A program made the translations under genes and the position numbers. From Bacillota bacterium (GTDB taxonomy: Bacteria > Bacillota > Clostridia > Christensenellales > CAG-138), in the NCBI GenBank assembly GCA_023416895.1, contig JAEZGQ010000220.1, positions 1-16,949 of the forward strand: a stretch of 16,949 nt of DNA. Reading direction: 5' to 3'. Positions 1-6,625 of the stretch are shown piece by piece; the stretch's first letter is position 1; each line of letters opens with the position of its first letter. Below the pieces are notes generated by a model. It saw only the letters and a list, made by a program, of their open reading frames with translations, ran no database searches and was not told where the DNA came from.

Positions 1-2
1 CT

Positions 3-209
3 GACAATCGCAAAGATAACGTAGAAAGAATCCAGAAAAATATTGATACGACCATCCACAACATTGAGGCGGCCGAGGAAATGATTCATGCAACGGATAA
101 CCCCAAAACAAAGGAAGAGCTTCGCGATAAGAACGAAAGGCGGGAGCAAGCTTTAAAGGGATTCCGCAAAGAAATCAAAGATGAAGCCGATGCAAGAGAA
201 AAGCGTTGA
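3..209 (+). CDS. tlp: Small acid-soluble spore protein Tlp, 3' part
   Basis: The frame is open from base 3 and ends at TGA 207-209, giving 68 residues with no start codon inside the window. The protein is short, highly charged and helical. It has the Tlp-family order: an opening DNRKDNVERIQ, a middle TIHNIEAAEEM, the conserved block RDKNERREQALKGF, and the ending KEIKDEADAREKR. Tlp proteins are usually 70-85 residues, so probably only about 5-10 N-terminal residues are missing. Tlp is a minor spore-core protein made in the forespore, and its presence implies an endospore former. No hairpin terminator is seen directly after the stop; the repeat array follows. Confidence 0.88.
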   Translation, partial: DNRKDNVERIQKNIDTTIHNIEAAEEMIHATDNPKTKEELRDKNERREQALKGFRKEIKDEADAREKR

Positions 210-251
210 CGTCATTCATGGATAACATTTTTCTTAAGGAATAATCTTTCT

Positions 252-419
252 GCCGTCAGGGGGTCGAATTTCGGCCATTGATAGGTCGTGCTTGCGAAGG
301 CGCGCAGGCCAAGTGCCCGAGGCGTGTCCCGTTGAGGGCTGCTCCATGCTACGCAGGACGGCCTGGCACGAAATTTCGGGGCGGGCTCGTTAAGTTTCCT
401 AATTAGTTTTATGTTTTTC
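252..419. repeat. Direct repeat copy 1, carrying a tRNA-Lys 3'-end motif
   Basis: This is the first of three imperfect direct repeats. It begins with a copy of the 17-nt core (one substitution, G for C at position 12 of the core as read on the plus strand) and shares the later blocks CCATGCTACGCAGGACGGCC and TCGTTAAGTTTCCTAATTA with copy 2. At 168 bp it is about 44 bp longer than copy 2, the extra bases lying between roughly 282 and 345. Confidence 0.85.
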
Positions 420-543
420 GCCGTCAGGGGCTCGAATTTCGACCATCGGCATCGACCTGCTTGCATTCCATGCTACGCAGGACGGCCTGGCACGGAATTC
501 CGGGGCGGTCTCGTTAAGTTTCCTAATTACTTTCGTGGTTTTC
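420..543. repeat. Direct repeat copy 2, carrying a tRNA-Lys 3'-end motif
   Basis: This 124-bp unit is the clearest of the array. It starts with GCCGTCAGGGGCTCGAA, which is identical to bases 745-761 of the tRNA-Lys(CTT) gene on the same strand. The rest matches copy 1 in the CATGCTACGCAGG and TTAAGTTTCCTAATTA blocks. The unit length is not a multiple of three, so the minus-strand open frames that cross the copies are not conserved as one protein. Confidence 0.88.
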
Positions 544-630
544 GCCGTCAGGGGCTCGAATTTCGACCATCGGCAGGCCGTGCTGGTGTTCCACACTGCG
601 CACGGCACGCCTGGCACGAAATTCCGGCCG
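544..630. repeat. Direct repeat copy 3, truncated
   Basis: The copy begins with the same exact 17-nt core as copy 2 and continues with TTTCGACCATCGGCA. It diverges in the middle, returns with CCTGGCACGAAATTCCGG, and then stops, so the TTAAGTTTCCTAATTA tail is missing. A strong hairpin follows at once. Confidence 0.85.
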
Positions 631-632
631 CT

Positions 633-657
633 AAAAACGCTCCACCGGAGCGTTTTT
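633..657. terminator. Bidirectional intrinsic terminator hairpin
   Basis: A perfect 11-bp inverted repeat, AAAAACGCTCC at 633-643 and GGAGCGTTTTT at 647-657, has a 3-nt loop. Its A/T flanks give a U-run whichever strand is transcribed. It could back up the tRNA terminator on the minus strand or end a transcript coming from tlp. Confidence 0.75.
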
Positions 658-700
658 GCCGCTGCGCGGCCGCGGCTTCGAGCCCTTTATGATGGCACAC

Positions 701-735
701 AAAACAAAATACCACCCGCATGGGGTGGTATTTTG
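701..735 (-). terminator. Terminator of the tRNA-Gly/tRNA-Lys unit
   Basis: A perfect 13-bp stem pairs 705-717 with 723-735, with a 5-nt loop. On the minus strand it starts 3 nt past the encoded CCA of tRNA-Lys and is followed by TTTTGTG. This is a standard Rho-independent terminator. Confidence 0.88.
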
Positions 736-738
736 CTT

Positions 739-814
739 TGGTGGGCCGTCAGGGGCTCGAACCCGGGACACCCTGATTAAGAGTCAGGTGCTCTACCAAC
801 TGAGCTAACGGCCC
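739..814 (-). tRNA. tRNA-Lys (anticodon CTT)
   Basis: The cloverleaf reads on the minus strand from 814. The acceptor GGGCCGT pairs with ACGGCCC, and the anticodon stem CCTGA/TCAGG holds loop CTCTTAA, anticodon CTT, which reads AAG. The T-loop is TTCGAGC, the discriminator is A, and CCA is encoded at 741-739. It is the last gene of its unit, and its 3' end is the source of the motif repeated at 252-560. Confidence 0.97.
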
Positions 815-817
815 AAA

Positions 818-893
818 TGGAGCGGGAGACGGGGCTCGAACCCGCCACCTCCGCCTTGGCAAGGCGGCGCTCTACCGAATGAGCTACTCCCGC
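818..893 (-). tRNA. tRNA-Gly (anticodon GCC)
   Basis: The acceptor GCGGGAG pairs with CTCCCGC. The anticodon stem CCGCC/GGCGG holds loop TTGCCAA, anticodon GCC. The T-loop is TTCGAGC, the discriminator is T, and CCA is encoded. It is the first gene after the promoter at 921-949. Confidence 0.97.
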
Positions 894-920
894 GTGTTTC
901 GCGTGTCGCGAACGTTTTAC

Positions 921-949
921 ATTATAGCGCAGCGTGTTTTGGTTGTCAA
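921..949 (-). promoter_or_regulatory. Consensus sigma-A promoter for tRNA-Gly(GCC)-Lys(CTT)
   Basis: On the minus strand there is TTGACA (949-944), a 17-bp spacer and TATAAT (926-921). This is a perfect match to the housekeeping consensus in both hexamers and spacing. It lies about 28 bp upstream of tRNA-Gly(GCC), inside the tRNA block, so the last two genes have their own strong promoter. Confidence 0.92.
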
Positions 950-964
950 GCAAGAAGCAAGCAC

Positions 965-982
965 AAAAGCACGAAAGCTTTT
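965..982 (-). terminator. Possible weak terminator of the upstream tRNA unit
   Basis: A 6-bp stem, AAAAGC/GCTTTT, with a 6-nt loop lies between tRNA-Gly(TCC) and the internal promoter. It is short and its U-run is part of the stem, so termination here may be incomplete. Confidence 0.4.
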
Positions 983-1009
983 TACATGACACACATCCGT
1001 TTCAGGGAA

Positions 1010-1083
1010 TGGAGCGGGTAATGGGACTCGAACCCACTATCTCAGCTTGGAAGGCTAATGTGTTACCATTACACTATACCCGC
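1010..1083 (-). tRNA. tRNA-Gly (anticodon TCC)
   Basis: The acceptor GCGGGTA pairs with TACCCGC. The anticodon stem TTAGC/GCTGA holds loop CTTCCAA, anticodon TCC. The T-loop is TTCGAGT, the discriminator is T, and CCA is encoded. It is the last gene of the six-gene upstream unit. Confidence 0.97.
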
Positions 1084-1127
1084 ATGGCCCCCGCGTGTTT
1101 GCGAAAACTCCATCCCGCTAGAAAATT

Positions 1128-1212
<85 letters not shown>

Positions 1213-1225
1213 ACGCGTAAAAAAG

Positions 1226-1301
1226 TGGTGACCCGTCGGAGATTCGAACTCCGGACACCTTGATTAAAAGTCAAGTGCTCTACCGGCTGAGCTAACGGGT
1301 C
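1226..1301 (-). tRNA. tRNA-Lys (anticodon TTT)
   Basis: The acceptor GACCCGT pairs with ACGGGTC. The anticodon stem CTTGA/TCAAG holds loop CTTTTAA, anticodon TTT. The discriminator is A and CCA is encoded. It differs clearly from the tRNA-Lys(CTT) gene in its acceptor and T-stem. Confidence 0.97.
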
Positions 1302-1306
1302 ATATT

Positions 1307-1381
1307 TGGCTGGGGTGGCAGGATTTGAACCTACGAATACCAGAGTCAAAGTCTGGTGCCTTACCGCTTGGCGACACCCCA
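1307..1381 (-). tRNA. tRNA-Gln (anticodon TTG)
   Basis: The acceptor TGGGGTG pairs with CACCCCA. The anticodon stem CCAGA/TCTGG holds loop CTTTGAC, anticodon TTG. The discriminator is G and CCA is encoded. Only 5 nt separate it from tRNA-Lys(TTT). Confidence 0.97.
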
Positions 1382-1408
1382 ACGTACGGCGCTGCCGCAA
1401 GTGAAAAA

Positions 1409-1486
1409 TGGGGTGGGTAGTGGGATTTGAACCCACGACTTCCAGAGCCACAATCTGGCGCTCTATCCAACTGAACTATACCCACC
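1409..1486 (-). tRNA. tRNA-His (anticodon GTG)
   Basis: The acceptor GTGGGTA pairs with TACCCAC. The anticodon stem CCAGA/TCTGG holds loop TTGTGGC, anticodon GTG. The start is placed at 1486 to include the G at -1, which faces C73, the identity feature of tRNA-His. CCA is encoded. Confidence 0.97.
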
Positions 1487-1490
1487 ACGA

Positions 1491-1567
1491 TGGCGCGCCT
1501 GCAGGGATTCGAACCCGGGACCTACGGCTTAGAAGGCCGTTGCTCTATCCTGCTGAGCTACAGGCGC
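1491..1567 (-). tRNA. tRNA-Arg (anticodon TCT)
   Basis: The acceptor GCGCCTG pairs with CAGGCGC. The anticodon stem ACGGC/GCCGT holds loop CTTCTAA, anticodon TCT, which reads AGA. The discriminator is G and CCA is encoded. It is the first gene of the six-gene unit. Confidence 0.97.
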
Positions 1568-1630
1568 ATTTGATTATGCCGCTTTGCGCCTTCTGTCGTT
1601 TCGCCGGTTCGTTTCCGCCGACAATATGGT

Positions 1631-1659
1631 ATTTTAGCAGAAAGCACCACCTATGTCAA
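1631..1659 (-). promoter_or_regulatory. Sigma-A promoter of the six-gene tRNA unit
   Basis: On the minus strand there is TTGACA (1659-1654), a 17-bp spacer and TAAAAT (1636-1631). It lies about 64 bp upstream of tRNA-Arg. The remaining bases up to the DUF421 gene at 1790 show no convincing plus-strand promoter. Confidence 0.88.
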
Positions 1660-1789
1660 GGACGGTACATAACTTTTTGCCGCCTAAGTGCAAGCAAATG
1701 ATCCTATCGCTTCTAGGTGCTCTCACTCGGAAAAATTCGCTTAATCGATCGGCTTTTTGCGCATGCTAACCACGGAGGTGTTTTTTGAC

Positions 1790-2506
1790 ATGCTCGTTTT
1801 GTTCGCCAGAGCCATCATACTGTACCTTTTGGTATTCGTGATAATTCGCCTTACCGGCAAACGTCAGATCAGCGATTTGCAGCCTTACGACCTTATTATG
1901 ACGCTTTTGATCGCAGACCTTGCCTCGGAACCCGCTTCCAACACCGGCATACCGCTTCTTTACGGCGTGGTGCCAATTATGGGGCTGTTTCTCGTGCAGC
2001 AGATCATCACGGGTCTCTCGCTCAAGAGCGAAAAAATGCGCTCGCTTCTTTGCGGCACACCGTTGATCGTCATCAGCCGCGGTGTGGTGCAGGAAAAGGT
2101 GCTGCGCGACGCGCGCTACACCTTGAGCGATCTGTTGGAGCAATTACGTGACAAGGATGTATTTGAGCTTTCAAGCGTCGAGTACGCTATTTTGGAAACC
2201 AACGGCGGCTTGAGCGTGCTTTTGAAAGGCCCTTCACGGACGCCAACGCTTTCGGACATGCAGCTTGCGTCCCCCGCCGCCGCACTTGCCTATGTTTTGA
2301 TTCAGGACGGAAGCATACACGAACAGGCGCTTCGGCAAGCGGGCCGCGACGAGCCGTGGCTGTTGCGCCAGCTCGCGCGCATCGATATAAAAAATCCAAG
2401 CCAAGTGCTCATTGCGCAGCTCAACGAAAACGGCATTCTACACACACAGTTGAAGGCGCGTGAAGGAAGCCTTGTTCGCTTTGTTTCCACAAAGGAGAGC
2501 TTATGA
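1790..2506 (+). CDS. DUF421 (YetF-type) membrane protein
   Basis: A 238-residue protein with hydrophobic segments at about residues 1-20, 35-45 and 55-75, and a soluble C-terminal half. The motif RLTGKRQISDLQPYDLI (residues 20-36), just after the first membrane helix, is the mark of the DUF421/YetF family. The family's biochemical role is not settled; related DUF421 proteins in spore formers have been linked to spore membrane properties. The ATG at 1790 is chosen because GGAGGTG (1774-1780) lies 9 nt upstream. The in-frame ATG at 1757 has no ribosome site. The stop overlaps the next start (ATGA), so the two genes are translationally coupled. Confidence 0.88.
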   Translation: MLVLFARAIILYLLVFVIIRLTGKRQISDLQPYDLIMTLLIADLASEPASNTGIPLLYGVVPIMGLFLVQQIITGLSLKSEKMRSLLCGTPLIVISRGVVQEKVLRDARYTLSDLLEQLRDKDVFELSSVEYAILETNGGLSVLLKGPSRTPTLSDMQLASPAAALAYVLIQDGSIHEQALRQAGRDEPWLLRQLARIDIKNPSQVLIAQLNENGILHTQLKAREGSLVRFVSTKESL

Positions 2507-2907
2507 CGAGTGCACGCGAATTCAGGCTTGCCAATACAATCGCCATCATTTTCGTCATTGTTTTCCTTCTTAGCCTTTTTGTTTTTTCACACATCTATGT
2601 GGGCAATATGAGCCGAGAAATAAACATGTATGTGGTAAAAGCGGAAACGGACGTGCATGCGCAAAACTGGGAATCCGCAGAAGTGAACCTACAGCAAATC
2701 GACAAGCGATTTCAGACCTCCGGCGACGTTTTGAAGCTCTTTTTTGACCACGAAGATGTGGATATGCTCGACACAGAGATCAGTACCGCTTTGCACCTTG
2801 TGAAAGTGCAGGAGCCCGCAGAAATTTTCCTTTCGCTGGAAAACATCAAAAGCATTGCGACCTACCTTGCGGGCATCGAAAGCTTCAACTTTCCAAATCT
2901 TTTTTAA
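2503..2907 (+). CDS. DUF4363 family membrane-anchored protein
   Basis: A 134-residue protein with one N-terminal membrane helix (about residues 10-30), then a mostly helical domain that probably lies outside the membrane. It resembles DUF4363 proteins, which in Clostridia are commonly encoded directly after a DUF421 gene; function is unknown. The start overlaps the DUF421 stop by 4 nt and has AAAGGAG a few bases upstream. A terminator follows, so this is the end of a two-gene operon. The pairing suggests the two proteins act together in the membrane, but this is inferred from gene order only. Confidence 0.8.
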   Translation: MTSAREFRLANTIAIIFVIVFLLSLFVFSHIYVGNMSREINMYVVKAETDVHAQNWESAEVNLQQIDKRFQTSGDVLKLFFDHEDVDMLDTEISTALHLVKVQEPAEIFLSLENIKSIATYLAGIESFNFPNLF

Positions 2908-2913
2908 GCATAC

Positions 2914-2952
2914 GGAAGCTCCGCAGGCATGTTCCTGCGGAGCTTCCTTTTT
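2914..2952 (+). terminator. Terminator of the DUF421-DUF4363 operon
   Basis: A perfect 14-bp stem pairs 2914-2927 with 2934-2947 around a 6-nt loop, followed by TTTTT on the plus strand. It sits between convergent genes. On the minus strand it is only 10-15 nt past the valS stop, but the U-run there is poor. Confidence 0.9.
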
Positions 2953-2961
2953 CTCTTGCTT

Positions 2962-5601
2962 TTATTTTTTTAGTTCGCTCAGCCTCGCCGCGAGCTTCGC
3001 TTTCATATCCTTAGCGTTTTCAAGCTTTTGGCGTTCCTCGTCGATCACGCGTTGGGGTGCCTTCGCCACAAAGCCCTCGTTGTTTAGCTTTGCCTCAGCG
3101 CGGGCAACCTCGCCTTCTACGCGCTCAATTTCCTTTTTAACGCGCTCGATCTCCTTTTCCATATCCACGAGTTGGTCAAGCGGGATAAACGCCTCTGCAA
3201 GCGCACAAACCGCAGAAACGGCATTGGGCTCAATGCCCGCCTTGTCAAGCTGCACGCGTACGCTTTCGCAGCCTGCAAGCTTCATCAAGTAGATGGAAGC
3301 CGCTTCGCACGCTGCACTGTCGCATTGCTTGGCGACAAGCGTAAGCACGATGCGCTTCGCGGGGGGCACGTTCATTTCCGCACGGATGTTGCGGATGGAG
3401 CGTATAAGCTCCGTGACGCCGTCCATGGTAGCAGCCGCTTCGGGGAAGTTCAACCGCTCGTCATAACGCGGCCAATCGGATAACATAATGGTTTCGGAGC
3501 TTCCGGGAAGGTTGCCGTAGATCTCCTCGGTGATAAACGGCATGAACGGATGCAAAAGCTTGAGCGCGTCGCGAAGCACCTTTACCAAGATGGCGCGCAC
3601 GTTCTGCTTGCCCGCTTCATCTGCGCCGTTGAGGCGTGGCTTGACCATTTCAATGTACCAATCGCAAAACTCCGTCCAAATAAAGTCGTACACTTTTTGT
3701 ACGGCAAGGTTAAGGTCGTAGGAATCGAGGTTATCGCTCACCTCTTTGGCAACGGTGTTCAAGCGGTGCAAAATCCACTTGTCGGCCATGTCAAGTGCGG
3801 AAAGGTCGATTTCGCCGGCAGGCTCGTCGCCAAGATTCATAAGCACAAAGCGTGCGGCGTTGTAGACCTTGTTGCAGAAGTTGCGCGCAGCTTCCACCTT
3901 TTTGATCTGGAAGCGCATATCGTTGCCCGCAGAGGTACCGGTGAGTAGGCTGAAGCGCAGTGAGTCCGCACCGTAATCGTTGATGATGCCAAGCGGATCC
4001 ACGCCGTTGCCGAGGGACTTGGACATTTTTCTGCCTTGATCGTCGCGCATGATACCGTGGATGTACACCGTGTCAAACGGCTTTTGCCCCATGACCTCCA
4101 TGCCGAACACGATCATACGCGCAACCCAGAAGAAGATGATCTCATACCCCGTTACAAGCGTGTTGGTGGGGTAGAAATATTTGAGTTCCTCCGTGTTGTC
4201 CGGCCAGCCGAGCGTGGAGAACGGCCAAAGACCCGAGCTGAACCACGTGTCGAGCACGTCTTCATCCTGACGCAAAGCGGTATAGCCGCATTTGGGGCAG
4301 GCGTGCGGCGCGGTTTCCTGCACGATGGTTTCGCCGCAGGCATCGCAATAGTAGGCCGGTATTCTGTGGCCCCACCAGAGCTGGCGCGAAATACACCAGT
4401 CCTTGATGTTATCCATAAAGTTAAAATAGGTTTTATCGAACCGCTCGGGAACGAACTTCACCTCGCCGCCTCGCACCTGCTCGTTGGCGGGCTTGGCGAG
4501 CGGCTTCATATCCACAAACCACTGTTTGGAAATAAGCGGCTCCACCGTATGATGGCAGCGGTAACAGGTACCGACGTTGTGCGCGTAGGGCTCAACTTTT
4601 ACCAAAGCCCCTGCTTCTTTGAGCGCCTCCACAAACGCCTTACGGCACTCAAAGCGGTCCATACCGGCATATGTGCCGCCAAGCTCGTTGATATGGCCGT
4701 CGTCTGTGAACACGCGAATGGAGGGAAGTCCCGTTCTTACGCCCACTTCAAAGTCGTTGGGATCGTGTGCGGGGGTAATTTTCACAGCACCCGTTCCGAA
4801 GTCCATTTCCACGTATTCGTCGGCCACAATGCGGATCTCGCGCCCAACGACAGGCACAATCACGGTTTTGCCGACGATGTCCTTATAGCGTTCGTCGTTG
4901 GGGTTCACCGCGATACCAGTATCGCCCAAAATGGTTTCGGGGCGCGTGGTCGCGCAGGTGATCGAATAGCTTTTATCCGGCGCATCGTAGCGAACATGCC
5001 ACAAATGGCTGTGCTGCTCCTCATATTCCACCTCTGCGTCGGACAGGGCGGTTTTGCACTCAGGGCACCAGTTTATAATGCGGTCGCCGCGGTAAATAAG
5101 CCCTTTGTTGTAAAGCTGCACAAAAATTTTCGTGACAGCGCGGTTGCAGCCCTCATCCATGGTAAAGCGCTCGCGCTCCCAGTCGCAGGAGGAACCCAGC
5201 TTTTTAAGCTGCTGTACGATGGTTCCGCCGTACTCGCGCTTCCACGCCCATGCACGCTCCAGGAACTTTTCGCGCCCGATGGAGCGCTTGTCGATGCCTT
5301 CCTTGGCCATTTGCTCCACAATTTTTACCTCTGTCGCAATAGAGGCGTGGTCGGTACCCGGAAGCCAAAGCGCTTCAAAGCCGCTCATACGCTTGTAGCG
5401 GATGAGTGCATCCTGTAAGGTTTGATCCACCGCGTGGCCCATGTGAAGCCTACCCGTGATGTTAGGCGGCGGAATTACGATGCAGTAGGGCTTTTTGTTT
5501 GGGTTGGGCTTCGCGTGGAAGTATCCGGCCTTTTCCCACTTTTCGTATAGCCTCGGCTCCACATCGGTATGGTCGTAGGTTTTCGGCATTTCCTTTGCCA
5601 T
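2962..5601 (-). CDS. valS: Valine--tRNA ligase
   Basis: An 879-residue class I aminoacyl-tRNA synthetase that charges tRNA-Val with valine. The class I signature HMGH is at residues 53-56 within PPPNITGRLHMGH, and KMSKS is at 525-529. The inserted editing domain lies roughly at residues 190-390. Zinc-ribbon-like pairs CDAC and CPKC occur near 419-438. The C-terminus from about residue 810 is a charged coiled coil (VDMEKEIERVKKEIERV), as in bacterial ValRS. The length is normal. The start at 5601 is chosen for AAGGAGG 5 nt upstream. The frame stays open for another 79 codons upstream, but that part is repeat-rich leader RNA and has no family similarity. Expression is controlled by the T-box at 5931-6165. 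Confidence 0.97.
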   Translation of the reverse strand: MAKEMPKTYDHTDVEPRLYEKWEKAGYFHAKPNPNKKPYCIVIPPPNITGRLHMGHAVDQTLQDALIRYKRMSGFEALWLPGTDHASIATEVKIVEQMAKEGIDKRSIGREKFLERAWAWKREYGGTIVQQLKKLGSSCDWERERFTMDEGCNRAVTKIFVQLYNKGLIYRGDRIINWCPECKTALSDAEVEYEEQHSHLWHVRYDAPDKSYSITCATTRPETILGDTGIAVNPNDERYKDIVGKTVIVPVVGREIRIVADEYVEMDFGTGAVKITPAHDPNDFEVGVRTGLPSIRVFTDDGHINELGGTYAGMDRFECRKAFVEALKEAGALVKVEPYAHNVGTCYRCHHTVEPLISKQWFVDMKPLAKPANEQVRGGEVKFVPERFDKTYFNFMDNIKDWCISRQLWWGHRIPAYYCDACGETIVQETAPHACPKCGYTALRQDEDVLDTWFSSGLWPFSTLGWPDNTEELKYFYPTNTLVTGYEIIFFWVARMIVFGMEVMGQKPFDTVYIHGIMRDDQGRKMSKSLGNGVDPLGIINDYGADSLRFSLLTGTSAGNDMRFQIKKVEAARNFCNKVYNAARFVLMNLGDEPAGEIDLSALDMADKWILHRLNTVAKEVSDNLDSYDLNLAVQKVYDFIWTEFCDWYIEMVKPRLNGADEAGKQNVRAILVKVLRDALKLLHPFMPFITEEIYGNLPGSSETIMLSDWPRYDERLNFPEAAATMDGVTELIRSIRNIRAEMNVPPAKRIVLTLVAKQCDSAACEAASIYLMKLAGCESVRVQLDKAGIEPNAVSAVCALAEAFIPLDQLVDMEKEIERVKKEIERVEGEVARAEAKLNNEGFVAKAPQRVIDEERQKLENAKDMKAKLAARLSELKK

Positions 5602-5930
5602 ATGGTCCTCCTTCATGCGCAAACGCGCAACAATACATAGCTTTTTGATTTCGGCAGCACCGCATATAAATTTTGTTTCACCTTCGGTGGCACATGCTTT
5701 GAGGCTTTGTTCCGTTTTGTCGGCACGGTATTTGAGGCTTTCTTCCGGCTTCGGCGGCATGTCCCTTGAGGCTTTGTTCCGTTTTGACGACATGTGCGTC
5801 AAAACGGAATGAAATTCGCAAGAATTTCTTCCTCTCACAATCGCCGCCCGGGAGCGCCCGCAGGCGCGAGAGGCGGTTGTGAAAAACCCCGAAGGATCTC
5901 GCCGGTAAAGCCGAAGGATTTGCCGGCGAA
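5602..5930 (-). other. Long repeat-rich valS leader between T-box terminator and start codon
   Basis: About 330 nt of transcribed leader separate the T-box terminator from the valS start. It holds three ~33-nt spaced repeats with core TTGAGGCTTT (plus strand 5699, 5732, 5766), the last two followed or preceded by related TTCCG blocks. It also holds a perfect 12-bp hairpin (5777-5788 with 5798-5809, 9-nt loop) and an 11-bp hairpin (5835-5845 with 5872-5882, one G-U pair) around a GC-rich centre. The repeats form an open frame with valS but resemble no protein. A leader of this length after the T-box terminator is unusual, since the start codon normally follows closely. Confidence 0.65.
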
Positions 5931-6165
5931 ATAAAAAAATGCCTCCCCGTCCTCAAAGGACGAGAAGGCATGCTCGCGGTACCACCTTTGTTAAGCGGGC
6001 GTACCCGCTTCACTCAAACGCCTTAACGCGGCGCGTACGTTGGGGCTTACTTCAATTCGGCCCAAAAGCTTCAAAGCGACCTTCTGCGTTTCCCGCCAGC
6101 GGCTCTTTCAGCCGGTGAAGCCGCCTCTCTAGTGCCGGGTGTTTCGCATACTCCTCTTTTTCAAC
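5931..6165 (-). ncRNA. T-box riboswitch controlling valS
   Basis: The minus strand contains the T-box core AAAGGTGGTACCGCG (5989-5975). The terminator stem directly follows (5969-5941, 13 bp with G-U pairs, loop TTG), with a run of seven U (5939-5933). Stem I shows the loop-E strand AGTA (6152-6149), and UGCG (6148-6145) can pair with CGCA (6088-6085), which is followed by GAA on the specifier side. The triplet GTC at 6080-6078 is the probable valine specifier. Uncharged tRNA-Val would pair with specifier and T-box bulge, favour the antiterminator, and allow valS transcription. The T-box call is firm; the exact specifier is less so. Confidence 0.93.
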
Positions 6166-6187
6166 GCCGTATGAAATTGTTTGCTCC

Positions 6188-6216
6188 AGTTTACAAAACC
6201 AAATAGGAATTGTCAA
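6188..6216 (-). promoter_or_regulatory. Sigma-A promoter of valS
   Basis: On the minus strand there is TTGACA (6216-6211), a 17-bp spacer and TAAACT (6193-6188), just upstream of T-box stem I. A short palindrome, AAGCTTCGCAAGCTT, directly overlaps the -35 side and lies past the end of the upstream gene. Confidence 0.85.
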
Positions 6217-6229
6217 GCTTCGCAAGCTT

Positions 6230-6556
6230 TTAATTGAGAATCTTGATGGAGCCGAAAATGGGCGCTTCTTTCGCCTCGCCGTTTGCGGCGGCAACGATGT
6301 TCATGATAAGAAACACAAAAAGAGCAATACTTGCAATGATGTAGACGATCTGCCCGAGCAGCGGTATCACATTGATGATGGAAACCGCAATACCCGCCAA
6401 CAGGAACAAAAGCCCCTGGTTCGCGTAGAACTTGGCAAAGGGCGAATCCTTCGCGGCAACCAGCGGCAGCCAGAACAAAATGGGGATGTTCGCCACGGCG
6501 GCAATGCCCTTGTTCTTTTGGATGTCTTCCGCATCAAATACGATCTTTTCTGCCAT
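6230..6556 (-). CDS. Small DUF4870/Tic20-like membrane protein
   Basis: A 108-residue protein with a short polar N-terminus (MAEKIVFDAEDIQKNKG), then three hydrophobic segments near residues 19-35, 45-65 and 68-90, and a short polar tail. The motif FAKFYANQGLLFLL between the first two helices is typical of DUF4870/Tic20-like small membrane proteins, whose function in bacteria is unknown. The start at 6556 is chosen for GGAGGG about 7 nt upstream; the longer frame to 6622 covers the promoter region. The gene stands alone between rsmF and valS, with a possible -10 box at 6605-6600. Confidence 0.75.
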   Translation of the reverse strand: MAEKIVFDAEDIQKNKGIAAVANIPILFWLPLVAAKDSPFAKFYANQGLLFLLAGIAVSIINVIPLLGQIVYIIASIALFVFLIMNIVAAANGEAKEAPIFGSIKILN

Positions 6557-6599
6557 GATACTTCCCTCCGTCAAAATGAATTCGCATAAATGTGTTCTT

Positions 6600-6605
6600 A
6601 TTATA
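6600..6605 (-). promoter_or_regulatory. Possible -10 box for the DUF4870-like gene
   Basis: TATAAT on the minus strand lies 44 nt upstream of the start codon. No good -35 hexamer is seen at 16-18 bp, so the call is tentative. Confidence 0.4.
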
Positions 6606-6625
6606 TCGCCTTTTTCTGCCAAATG

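Noticed and set aside
212..617. Two minus-strand open frames across the repeats with shared peptide WSKFEPLTA
   Set aside because: They are translations of the direct repeats. The 124-bp unit is not a multiple of three, there is no good ribosome site, and copies do not stay in one frame.
1762..1768. CATGCTA as a sigma-G/F type -10 box for the DUF421 operon
   Set aside because: No matching -35 box lies at 17-18 bp, and the start of transcription would fall on the ribosome site.
1757..1789. Upstream ATG for the DUF421 gene
   Set aside because: No ribosome site precedes it, while the ATG at 1790 has GGAGGTG 9 nt upstream and begins right at the first membrane helix.
4036..5418. Long plus-strand open frame (460 codons) opposite valS
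   Set aside because: It is the mirror of a strongly conserved synthetase gene in GC-rich sequence, with no family motif. The same applies to long frames opposite the ABC and M42 genes.
5602..5838. A 79-residue N-terminal extension of ValRS
   Set aside because: The extension lies in the repeat-rich leader, has no synthetase similarity, and the ATG at 5601 has a strong AAGGAGG site at the right distance.
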